From Clavelina lepadiformis (lineage: Eukaryota; Chordata; Ascidiacea; Aplousobranchia; Clavelinidae): a stretch of DNA of 64,000 nt. Each line of letters starts with the position of its first letter. The first letter of the stretch is position 1. Position numbers and translations under genes: made by a program. Shown here one piece after another: positions 35,748 through 46,105 of this stretch. The stretch is from NCBI RefSeq assembly GCF_947623445.1, contig NC_135248.1, positions 13,711,820 to 13,775,819 of the forward strand. Reading direction: 5' to 3'. Below the pieces are notes generated by a model that saw nothing but the letters and a program-made list of their open reading frames with translations, was not told where the DNA came from and searched no databases.

Positions 35748-36328
35748 GGTTCCACGACATATGACCGCGAACAAACTCACCGGGGACAACTGAACGTGAC
35801 GTAAATTGACCGCGAACAAACTGACTGTGATGTAAATTGACCGCGAACAAACTAACCGGGAACAGACTTACCGGAATGAAAATTGACCGGGAGGTAAATT
35901 GACCGTGCACGTGCTGAATTATTGTGTTTAAGTTGATGGTAGTATATGATATGTAAAGTAAATATTTGTTTGTAACTATTTCATTGTTCATTGTTACAAC
36001 GTGAGATAGGCTACAACGCATTGTTTCATGATCTCATCAAACAACTCGTCTAGACCGGGAAAATGCATGTAACAATAGGAAATCTATGAATAAAGGTGAA
36101 AAACCCGTGGGGTCACCCTACAAGGGGCCAAAAAACCCTACGAGTGGCAACCTTGACTGCAATACACATACTAAATTGGATAGTGACTAGATAGTGAATT
36201 AGAATTTTGACGTTTTGACGGCCAATTTACGTCACGGTTAATTTGATCGCCGGCCAATTTGTTGCCGGTCAGTTGTCCACTACCAGTTGTCGCCGGTGAG
36301 TTTGTTCACGGTCACTTCTCGTGATCCC
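35748..36328. mobile_element. Foldback/MULE-like MITE with tandem-unit TIRs (family 3)
   Basis: Flanking 9-mers GTTTAAACT (35739-35747) and GTTTAAGCT (36329-36337) match at 8 of 9. Ends are GGTTCCACGACATATGACCG on the left and, inverted, GGGATCACGAGAAGTGACCG on the right. Left (about 35748-35910) and right (about 36214-36328) arrays consist of 15-16-bp steps beginning GAC, such as GACCGCGAACAAACT and GACCGGGAGGTAAATT. The interior has no ORF. The design mirrors the 24-kb family with a different unit. Confidence 0.8.
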
Positions 36329-36970
36329 GTTTAAGCTCGTGCATCGGTGGAAAACTTTGTGTTTTGCTTCCGGCATGTTTTTATTTGCTCATTATTAATT
36401 GCCACTGTTCCACTTCATCACAATAGTTATTTCAAAGTTATTAGCAAAACAACGTCACACCTTTTACGGATTCGTGCTCAGACGTTTCTCGATGTCTGTT
36501 TCTCGATGTCTGTTTCTCGATGCTCCTCCACCTACTCCACTGTTAAGAGATGTTAATGCACAGTGGTGTTGCGATCGATGTAGCGCTTTTAGGTTTTCTC
36601 TGGTCCAGTTAGTTTGAGACATTACGGCTAGGCAGTCAACAACTAGTCCTTTCTTATCTGGCCCGTACACGGTTACATATTAGGTTGAGGGGAAAAGACA
36701 GTGCTGGCAGCCAAGATAGGTTCAGAAACATGCTACAGCCTACAGGCGTGCTAATGTTTGCCGACGTATTCAATTAAGGTCGTAGCGTCATCAGTAGAAA
36801 CGGTGATCGGTGGATCCGCAGGATCGTTGTCTAGTTTACGAAAGGCCCTATTAACCCAAGCAAATCAGCTAGGGAGTAGGCACCTTTTAGATTAAGGTCA
36901 GCATATGTTTCGTATGGTGGCCATCTAGTGGACGCCTAAACATTTGGCGCCATAAATAAATTTACTGCAC

Positions 36971-37030
36971 TAGCTGGGTATCGAACCCGCTACCTGCATG
37001 CTAGCAGGCAAATTTTATCCAAAAGAGCTA
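36971..37030 (-). repeat. tRNA-like sequence, Ala(AGC)-like
   Basis: The minus strand has TAGCTCTTTTGG, an anticodon arm GCCTGCTAGCATGCAGG resembling tRNA-Ala(AGC), and the B box GGTTCGATACC. The acceptor stem is not complementary, so it is a remnant. Confidence 0.5.
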
Positions 37031-37206
37031 TACACGGGATTATATTTTGCTTAGAATTTCAAATATATATTATTCGAAAACAATCACAAAATAAAAAAGA
37101 ACTGTACCCACTGAATCCCCTCGTCCCTACCCATTCTTGCAGGAACTTAGGTTCTACATCCTGTTAAGTGGTTTTCCACCTTCCTGTATTGCATTCTTTT
37201 CTACCA

Positions 37207-37268
37207 TAGCTGGGGATCGAACCTGGAACCTCTGGCACCGAGTGCAGTGTCCAAGCACACGAGCTATC
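37207..37268 (-). repeat. tRNA-like sequence
   Basis: Minus-strand A-box-like ATAGCTCGTGTG, arm GCACTCGGTGC and B box GGTTCGATCCC. Same family as 18.68, 38.13 and 38.41 kb. Anticodon loop CTCGGTG hints at a Pro(CGG) origin, but the stem does not pair. Confidence 0.5.
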
Positions 37269-37822
37269 AAGTTGCACACGTATATGATGTTGTGTAACAA
37301 ATATAACTAACGACGATGAATCAGTTGTTAAATTTTGAAAAGGGAAAGACACAGGTCATATGGCTCCACAGAGACCTGAACTCAGTAACTTTTGCTCCGA
37401 TTTCTGTGATAAACGTCGCAAGCTACAACGCGTCTGGCCTAATCTACATTTGTTAGCACAGATACCATTATCACATCAGTTAAAAAAAATTAATTGAAGT
37501 TTTTGAGGAATCAAAGCAAGAACCTTTGCACCGATGTCAATGACGGAAGGCGCGATCAGTTCTGTGTAGCATGCCTTGCTCCTGCTCTGCGTGTAACCCT
37601 TTGTTCGTCAGGATAACATTCATTTCAACTTACGGTCGATTCAACTCTGGAACTCAACCAACGTAAGATGAAACCAAGGATAATTGAGTCCAAGGTTTCA
37701 ATCCACACATGTTGGTTGGGTCATCCTGAGTTTAATTGTTCTAGATCTTCTAGTATCTTCCTCGACTGTACAGAAATCGAATTCACCAGAAACCGTTCAT
37801 TAATATCATAGAAAATGATAAG

Positions 37823-37894
37823 TGACTCCGACGTGATTTGAACACGAAATCTTCTCATCTGGAGTCGGACGCGCTACTGCTTAGCCACGGAGTC
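37823..37894 (-). tRNA. tRNA-Trp(CCA)-like gene, probably a pseudogene
   Basis: The 72-nt minus-strand sequence has a perfect 7-bp acceptor stem (GACTCCG / CGGAGTC) with discriminator A, anticodon loop CTCCAGA (anticodon CCA), and a paired T arm CGTGTTCAAATCACG. Overall it follows metazoan tRNA-Trp closely. Two of five anticodon-stem pairs are mismatched (C-A and G-G) and the D arm is irregular, so I doubt it is functional. Confidence 0.65.
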
Positions 37895-38002
37895 ATAATG
37901 TTGACAAAACATTGTACCAAGATAAATGATGTAAAGGTATACATGTAATCATTACACACATTATGTCGTGATGTCAGAAAGCTAAGTTTATACGATCATG
38001 TT

Positions 38003-38550
38003 AAATACATATTTTCACTTTGCTGACTCAGTTCCAGTTTCGAAGGTTATTTTCAGTCGGTATTACGTTACACTTGTGACCGTGGACCAGGCTGCTTATG
38101 TTTTATTCACGCATGAGTAGCTTAAGAGCTTAAGGCCGGGAATCGAACCTGGAACCTCCAGCACCGAGTGCGGTGTCGAATCACATGAGCTACGAATTAA
38201 CTCGTGTAAACGATGTGATGTAACAAATGTGACCAATGTACATGCATCAGTTCGAAAAAATAAAGATACAACCTTTCTTAAATACATATTTTCACTTTGC
38301 TAACTCAGTTCCAGTTTCGAAGGTTATTATCAGTCGGAATTACGTTACACTTGTGACCGTGGACCAGGCTGCTTATGTTTTATTCACGCATGAGTGGCTT
38401 AAGAGCTTAACGCCGGGAATCGAACCTGGAACCTCCAGCACCGAGTGCAGTGTTGAGTCACATGAGCTACGAGTTAACTCATGTAAACGATGTGATGTAA
38501 CAAATGTGACCAATGTACACGCATCAGTTCGAAAAAATAGGACACAACCA
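38003..38550. repeat. Tandem duplication, two units of about 277 bp, each with a tRNA-like core
   Basis: 38003-38279 and 38280-38550 are near-identical head to tail (AAATACATATTTTCACTTTG opens both; CGGGAATCGAACCTGGAACC lies in both). On the minus strand each has a tRNA-like core (38134-38193 and 38411-38470) with GTAGCTCATGTGA and GGTTCGATTCCC. The few differences (GTGCGGTG against GTGCAGTG, and similar) imply a fairly recent duplication. Confidence 0.85.
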
Positions 38551-38555
38551 TTCCA

Positions 38556-38618
38556 CTGCAGGGGGATCTGAACCCAGAATCCTTCGCACTGAATCCTGCC
38601 ATTCCTATCGCGAGCTGC
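38556..38618 (-). repeat. tRNA-like sequence
   Basis: The minus strand shows GCAGCTCGCGATAGG and a variant B box GGTTCAGATCCCC. No acceptor stem pairing. It belongs to the same-strand tRNA-like cluster. Confidence 0.4.
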
Positions 38619-38804
38619 AAATCGTCTAACGAGCGTCCTTAATCAACACTCATATCTTCACCAGGTGACAAAATTGAAAATAAATTAAGTTCAAGACTTT
38701 AAAAAATCGATTCCAGAACATTTGCACTGATGTAAACAACGACTTGTAGGTTGAGTTGTCCAGGAACCGTTCGTCAGTTCAAAAAACTGAGATAAAATAT
38801 CAAG

Positions 38805-38875
38805 TGCCCGCTTAAGATTCGAACACGCCACTTTCTAATTTGTAGTCAGTCGCGCTACCGTTGCGCCATAGAGTC
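38805..38875 (-). tRNA. tRNA-Trp-derived pseudogene (anticodon position ACA)
   Basis: The minus strand starts GACTCTATGGCGCAACGG and carries TAGCGCGACTGAC and CGTGTTCGAATC, all close to tRNA-Trp, but the anticodon loop is CTACAAA and neither acceptor nor T stem pairs fully. A degenerate Trp-type tRNA copy. Confidence 0.55.
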
Positions 38876-39338
38876 GTCGTAGTACCAGCACACTCGACGA
38901 CAACCAAAAGGTATACATGCAATAACGTCACATGTTATGTCTTGATGCAAGAAGGCAGAATTTGTACGACCCTGCTATAGATTCATTCTTTTTGTTTTGC
39001 CTTATTGCAAACATGTGTGTTTCGGAATATACGATCCAAAAAATTCTCCCTACTGCACCGCCCCATAACTCAATTGAACCCGTCCTAGCAAGAGCATCAG
39101 TTCCAAAAACGTAGGTGACTTGGGGCAGTTGACCAGATTTCTCCTCCCTGCATTGCGTTTTATTCACCCATGAGCTGACCGTCTGTAATCTATAATCTAT
39201 ATCATTGGATCAGGGCATTGGTTTTGGTACATCACATTGTGTCTATTGCATTTTTAATGCGACCCCTTGATGGGTAGCCTACACGTTAATGATATTAAAA
39301 CTTTCAAAGGAATTATTTTAACTATTAAAAAGAAACAT

Positions 39339-39411
39339 GTCTGTCAAGGAATCGAACTCGTGACCTATTGAACGACGAGGAGGTGTTTAAGGCCTGAGCT
39401 ACCAACCGGCT
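39339..39411 (-). repeat. tRNA-like sequence
   Basis: The minus strand has GGTAGCTCAGGCC (A-box-like) and GAGTTCGATTCC (B box) at normal spacing for a tRNA. The acceptor arms do not pair. Isotype not assignable. Confidence 0.45.
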
Positions 39412-39473
39412 TCTGTCAATGCCGTTAATTTCAGTACATTATACAGATGTAAATGGACAAAAATATACCCAGC

Positions 39474-39544
39474 GTGGAAGGGAATCGAACGCGAAACCTA
39501 CTATTCGAAATCCTATTCAGAGAGTGCATGTGTGCTTGCACTAC
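39474..39544 (-). repeat. tRNA-like sequence
   Basis: The minus strand has the B box GCGTTCGATTCCC and a plausible preceding arm, but a weak A box. Last member of the cluster. Confidence 0.35.
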
Positions 39545-39559
39545 ATTTTAGGGCTATTG

Positions 39560-40595
39560 GGGATCTGCTTCGACTCGGTTGTTTTTTGTTTATATATGTT
39601 GTAACAGTTGACTCATTCTAAGAAACCTATTCTTGAAACACATGTTTCAAGGTTTTATTCTTCACAATAAATTTCTCACATTTTAAGCAGTCAGGCTGTA
39701 AACTTTACTGATTTTAGAGCGAAATACACAAGTTAAACCATAACATTATCAATTAAGATAACCCACACACAAAACATACAAAATGTACACAGTAAATGTC
39801 AAACTGAATACAATGAAACAGAAATTAGCGCAATAGATGCAAAATAAATATGATGAAAACAGAAAACAGTATGAAAAACTTAATTGCAACTTATTAATAA
39901 GCCGTGCCATTTATAAAGACGCGGGTTCCAATGTTTTATTAATAAATCTTCCACCACTAAGCTGTTATACTCCCAAATTGCTAAATATTGTTTATATATT
40001 TTCGATAGATATGTTTTTCAATCCCACCATTACTCACAAAGTGACGCGCAGTGTCACTGATGAAAGCTCGTTATCGGCCAATCATGGGCGGTTACTACAA
40101 ATTTATTATTTATTTATTTACTAGGTTTAAAACGTGCACGAATAATGGTATTATTTTGCGGACGATAGCAGGCAAGTTAAGTTGGTGAGATGTTTGTTTC
40201 AGCAAAAATGCCAAAGCACAAGTCATAGTTTCATCAGGATACCAGCAAATAATCATGGTCGAAAATCGAACGATTTGCTACGAACTTTGTTGCCACCGCA
40301 ACAAAACGATTTGTTATTTTGTATTGTTACACAATTCTATATTAGAATTTTGCTACATTATATTTTATTATATTAACAATGATATTGTTTTGCGGCCACA
40401 AGTTCTGAAACACTTAAACCGTACGAGTATTTTTACGAGTTAATATATTATTTTATCATATAACAGTGCCCGTCATTGGGACTCCAGCACACAGGAAAGA
40501 TTTACAATCTGTTTCCAATCAGCAATTGGTTTCAATTGCGGTTTTTTGCACGTGACAAGTGTTACTTTGTTATGTATCATGTTGTTTGTTTCATT
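39560..40595. other. Non-coding stretch
   Basis: AT-rich, with short open frames lacking any domain signature. Nothing else seen. Confidence 0.3.
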
Positions 40596-41079
40596 TATAT
40601 TGCGGTACTACGACACCTTATCGAAAGACACTTTATCGAACGACACTTTATCGAACGACACCTGATCGAAACGACAGCTGATCGAAAGACACTTTATCGA
40701 ACGACAGTTAATCGAGCCGACAGTTGATCAAACGACACTTTATCGAAACGACATTTGATCAAACCGACAGTTGATCGAACGACACTTTATCGAACCGACA
40801 GTTCAAGCAAGATTTTTGCGTGTTTCTCAAACATTGAAACAATGAGCCATTGTGATGTGCGGTCTTTGTAATGGTGTGCATTAATGAATTGTGATGTATA
40901 AAGTTGACGATTTATATTTTATATCTATATTTTATATTTGTATCATAAAGTGTTCGATTTCGTATGGCGGCCGGCCCGCCCACATATTAATAAGATATCA
41001 CAAGAATACGCACGAGAATTACTAAGTACGAGATTGTCTGTACAGTAGACTAGACTAGTCATTATAGATACAAAGAGTA

Positions 41080-41379
41080 AGGAATTGAAGGCAAAATTTA
41101 ATAGCAAGGGGCATGTCGCTGTCTGACTTTTACACAAAGTAGCTTCTTGAAAGTGGTCTTTATCCCAGCTTGACCGACAGCGCAAAATAAATGGCTTCGA
41201 TGCTTGGTAGCACGTACACAAGTGAACAAATGTTTTCAACAATGAAATTCACGAAAAGCAAGCTAATATCACGCATTTCCGATGCCTATTTAGAAAATGT
41301 TCTGGTTCTTGCTTCATATGACTTGTCACCAGATGTTGAAAAACTTTCACAAAGCAAGCAGCATCAAGTGTCACTTTAA
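41080..41379 (+). pseudogene. hAT transposase fragment captured in copy C
   Basis: The frame from 41191 reads MASMLGSTYTSEQMFSTMKF, then KSKLISRISDAYLENVLVL and a short tail to TAA at 41379. It is the C-terminal dimerisation region of ZBED-type hAT transposases; the Cys found in other copies (TCEQ) is Ser here (TSEQ). No DDE residues. Confidence 0.7.
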
Positions 41380-41816
41380 TGCTGTGTTGTTGAAGTGTGA
41401 ACACAGATATTTTGCTCTTCTTGTGATTGGTACGATTGTGATTGCAGCAATGTGGTGTAATATACTGAAGTGAGTGTGAATTATAGTATTAATGAGGCAT
41501 CAGGTAAGTAAATAAAGTGGCTAACCGCTAGAAGGGAAAAAGTGTTACCGTACTCTTTGATATAAATTCATAATCAACAGGAAATATTGCATCAAGTGTC
41601 ACTTTAATGCTGTGTTGTTGAAGTGTGAACACAGATATTTTGCTCTTCTTGTGATTGGTACGATTGTGATTGCAGCAATGTGGTGTAATATACTGAAGTG
41701 AGTGTGAATTATAGTATTAATGAGGCATCAGGTAAGTAAATAAAGTGGCTAACCGCTAGAAGGGAAAAAGTGTTACCGTACTCTTTGATATAAATTCATA
41801 ATCAACAGGAAATATT
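41361..41816. repeat. 228-bp tandem duplication inside MULE copy C
   Basis: 41361-41588 and 41589-41816 are essentially identical head-to-tail copies, both opening GCATCAAGTGTCACTTTAAT and closing CAACAGGAAATATT. The other MULE copies here lack the duplication, so it arose in this copy or its recent lineage. Confidence 0.88.
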
Positions 41817-42455
41817 TCATTTATTTATATGTTATTATTTATTTATGAGTAGGGCAACCAAAAGTCAATATGGTCAATTTTTTTTTTACCAGCTCAGAAT
41901 GCTATAAAACAAGCACAAAACAAATTTCAGCTTTGTACGACGTGTGGTATAGAAGTTATTAGGTCAGATAAAGTCAAAATGTTACGTTAGGTCAAAATAC
42001 GGTCAAATTGTTTCGTTAGGTCTTTTTTTGTTAGGTCAACATCTATTAAACTTGTAATTTTGTAACCATTTTGTAATATTTTTCTTCCGTTTTTCTCTTT
42101 TCTTGTACCGCAAACAATTCCAGTGCCGCAAATTTTACTTAGAACCAAAGCCACAAAGAGAGGGAAGGCTTTTCAGCGCGTTTGGTGACGTCATGATGTG
42201 ACGTCATTGCATTTGAAACTGCAAGTTGTCAATGAGGCAAGTTGCAAAATGAGGTCAAACTTTGCAAATTTTAAGGTCAAAGTTAAAAATTTTTGAGTCA
42301 AAAAACTGGTTGCCCTATTTATGAGTTATATGACTATTATAATTACATTATTTGATCATATTGTGTATACTTACATTTCCACACTATTTGATTTTAGACA
42401 TCTTAAGAATTCTTGTAATTTTTTCCACGTTAATAACGATTGTATACATATCGAA

Positions 42456-42847
42456 ATGGAATTCATTTTAAGTGATAAAGGCAAACGAAAGTTGGCCTTG
42501 GACGGTTTCTTGTACGTTCGTGACAAAACAACAAATGGCGTAACTTACTGGAGATGTGAGGACTAGGTCAAATGCAAAAGCCGTCTATCCACAGCCGAGG
42601 ACGACAGCCTCAAGAGAGCACCATCTGAACACAGTCGTCTCGTCACAGCAGACTCGTCATAAAAATTAAGCAGGAACAAGGTTCCAACGAAATGTTAATT
42701 GAACAATTGAGTGCTGGAATCGATGGCCCACCACGGAAGAAGCGCTACGACGCTGTCAACCAACGGCTGAAGAGCATAGTTGAAAATTATGACTCAACAA
42801 ATATGGACATAAAAAGTTATCTTCGAGCAATTGCACACAACTTGTGA
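42456..42847 (+). pseudogene. MULE transposase remnants (N and C ends) in copy C
   Basis: From 42456 the frame matches the start of the copy D transposase (MEFILSDKGKRKL, GFLYV). It retains YWRC, the FLYWCH Cys lost in copy D, but then hits TAG where copy D has TAC. After about 42650 it jumps to the C-terminal GPPRKKRYDAVNQRLKS and ends TGA. The catalytic core is deleted. Confidence 0.75.
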
Positions 42848-43436
42848 TTAAATGAATGCGATTGAAATGTGCACTTCGTCAGTTGTCGTGCTTTTAACAG
42901 TGCATGTTGTCAGTTCTTTTAATAAATTGTCGTTCTTTTAACAGTGCATATCGTCAGTTGTTTCAATAAATTGTGGATCTTTTAACCCTATCCTAACCAG
43001 GCTCGCGAGTTTACTAAAAAAACTAGGTGTGGCCAACCCCGCACACACATTTGCAATCGTTAATTACTAGAAACCTATGCGTCGTAGACGATGAGATTAT
43101 TACAGGTTAGTAGAAACATCATCTGGCTTCCTGTATACATCATAATTGTAAAACTAAAGAAAGTGAATTTAGTGTAAATTAGGTATTTCTAAAAGTGACA
43201 CATTTCTATAAATTCTTCTTGTTACGCCGCCACCCATTGTTTCAATGTTTGAGAAACACGCAAAAATCTTGCTTGAACTGTCGGTTCGATAAAGTGTCGT
43301 TCGATCAACTGTCGTTTCGATCAGCTGTCGTTTCGATCAGCTGTCGTTCGATTAAGTGTCTTTCGATAAAGTGTCGTTCGATTAAGTGTCGTTCGATGAA
43401 GTGTCTTTCGATAAGGTGTCGCGTCACGTATATTGC

Positions 43437-44408
43437 ATTAGCATTGTGTATTTCATATATTTCATTAAAAGAATTAGGTTACCATGAGACTTTGTAATAA
43501 TAATGTTAATAACCAATAATGTTTTCCAGTGATTCAATTCCAACAAATTAATTATTTATATTGTTTTAGGCGGAAATATTTGGAAATGACTTTTTTCTAA
43601 TCACCAATCAGCCGTGTGACGAATTCGATTGCGATTTGTTGACGATTTCAATTTTATTATGTATCATGCAGCTGAATGGTTCATTATTTCTAGAATTTTG
43701 TAAGGAACATCTGATTTTTGTATATTTTGTGTATTTTATCTGAAGAATTGATCTTTGTTCTTTTAAACGCTGGAACCTGTAACCACTAAGAGCTGCGGAC
43801 CATCAGTCAGAAATTAAGACCATTTAGAATGGAACATGCAAGAATTTGTGACGTAATATGCAGTGCGACGTGCAATGCAGTAATTTGATGTGAGAACTAA
43901 AAACACAGCAACGGTATAAACATTGCATAGACAATATTGAACACTGTTATAGAAAGTCATGTTGTCGTCGTTCCAACAGAGAAGCTTGAGCGTACGTCTT
44001 AGGCACAGGATCAAAAGACGACTTCTTTTGGCTGAAAAAAATATAGAACAAAATCTTGATTAAAAGTACGAAGCCATAGAATTAAAGCTGATGTATGCCT
44101 GCTATAACGCCAACGTTAAAAATTTGCAAAAAATCTAAACGATTAATGCTGACGAAAGCTTAAAATTGACTGCGTTTGGTGATGTTACCAAAAAGTCGAC
44201 TGCTCTTAGTTTTTGAAGCCGTTCCACCGCGTCAAGGTGGCAGTCGTCGGAACGGTTCTTTGGGAATGGAAAGAATCCCCCACTTCGCTACCGATGGGTG
44301 TAGAGAAGCAGGATAAAGACCGTTGTTACAAGCCAAATGCCGAATTCTACTTTTGTATATATTATATATTTTATACTGTTTTAGTATAAGATTTGGTACG
44401 TTACGATG
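43437..44408. other. Non-coding stretch
   Basis: No exon, tRNA or transposon terminus recognised. Confidence 0.3.
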
Positions 44409-46105
44409 CGACCTCCTTCTCTTAAAGCCAGGGGGAATCCGCCCAACCGTAGATCGTTGTTTCATTTCATATAATTACCTGTGACCTGTAAATAACCGTC
44501 GCAATCGCGCAAAATGAAACAACGAGGTTGGGCAGACAAGCATTTGGGGACTCAAGAAGAAATCTTTTAAATCTTTTTCTATAGAGGAAAAGGCAAAAAC
44601 AAAACAACAACTCATGACCCTACCTCATCTATGAAATGTTGGAGGGACCTAGTCGGTACCGCGCGGTGTGGTGTGTTGTGAGATTTTTATACAAGGCATT
44701 AAGAGAAGGTCGCGTTAGATGTTTTGACCTATTGTTGTTGATGTTGTTTTAATTTTACCTGACTGAAAATGCAGTCAACAAGACCGAAGTACGGTCAACC
44801 TAGGATTGTTTTACTCTAATACTTTACCTGATAACCTGAAAAAAAATAGTTGAAACCAACACCGGTAACTCAAACCGGCCATACTGTACAGTATGTGAAT
44901 TATCTTTTTAAGGTTGTGTTTGTTTTAGGTTGTGTAGCGCGCTAAGGCACCGATCCAACCGCTGCATTAGGTTGGAGTGCCAGAATAAAGTAAAGTATAG
45001 AGTCTTATGCCTAAAATAAGATAAAGTAAGTATAAAAAATAGAAATATAACTGCACTGGAGTCGATGGACATAATGGGAATAACTAAAGAGAATTGTGTG
45101 GTTCCGAAAACTAAAATCCTAATTGTTTGTTCGCAAGGTTGAAATGAAATAGTGCTGGATAACCTAAGCGAGCTACACCCTAGGAGCACTATTCTATCTG
45201 AGGACCCGCAACAAACCCCATAAGCGTCGAATTGTTTGTGTCTGTGGCCTAATGCCCCGTCGGACCTACTGGTTTCATTCAGTGCCGTCATCTAGGGGAG
45301 GCGCAAAATGTCGGAAGTCCCTACCCTATTCTACACGGCACTTTGTCCCCCTAGGATAGGGTTGTGAGGGTGCAGGCTAGTAAAGGGGCGCGAGGGCAAA
45401 ATGTTCATAATTTGGGGCGGGGACACTGGATCGCTTTGGGCTTGGCGAACCCAGTGCTGCATCGGGTCCTGCACCCTCCCGACGATAAAACACAGTCAAA
45501 ACACAACAATATAAGACAGAAGAACTCACAGATTCAAACTATGAGAAATAAGACAAGTGATAAAACAACACACAACAACAATCCCATCAATTTTAAGAGA
45601 TAGAGAAAGTCATTATGCCATCGACTCCAGCACCTGCACTATCTTATTGTATACAAGGTAATCCCAGTAAATTTGTTACTGGTTTTAGATAACTGTCGTT
45701 TGGTTAAATCGCAAAACAGTTATATTGAAAAATTGTTTAAAATTATCTTTGCATTAATGGTAAAATTTAAATGTAACAGGTATCAAAATCAGCAATAGTT
45801 AATCTGCTCAATATTATTATTGCTATTATGTTAACACCCACAACTAGGCCTAATAGCAAAATTATTGTAACAAAAATAATATCATTCTAAACTATGCAAC
45901 ATATAAGGGGCCTAAGCAAACAAGATATTTGAAAATTCACCTCGGATCTTCCAAACTTTGCTGCTTCAGGTACATTTGGGATATACCCTACCTGAAAGAA
46001 AATTACCATCGCATTTGCATTGACGCCCTCTACCGACGACAAAAAGAATAGAAAAAAAGGAAGGAAGGAAGTAGGAAAACACACAAAAATACAAAAATAC
46101 GAAAT
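44409..46105. repeat. Dispersed repeat, second copy, split by about 1.25 kb
   Basis: 44409-44650 and 45895-46105 together match the continuous repeat at 32745-33165. The intervening 44653-45902 is absent from the other copy and is bounded by related decamers (AGGGACCTAG on the left, AGGGGCCTAA on the right), which could be a decayed target duplication. No terminal inverted repeat or domain-bearing ORF was found in the insert. Confidence 0.6.

Larger units (their letters stand above)
40604..43428 (+). mobile_element. MULE/Foldback deletion derivative, copy C
   Basis: Flanked by TATATTGC (40596-40603 and 43429-43436), an 8-bp match; the ninth base differs. Ends GGTACTACGACACC and the inverse of CGTGACGCGACACC. 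Terminal arrays at about 40604-40803 and 43276-43428. The interior has the hAT fragment, a 228-bp tandem duplication, the transposase N terminus with a premature stop, a large internal deletion, and the transposase C terminus (about 42655-42847). Confidence 0.9.

Noticed and set aside
37823..39544. Functional tRNA gene cluster
   Set aside because: Only one member has intact acceptor and T stems, and even that has a broken anticodon stem; the rest lack cloverleaf pairing.
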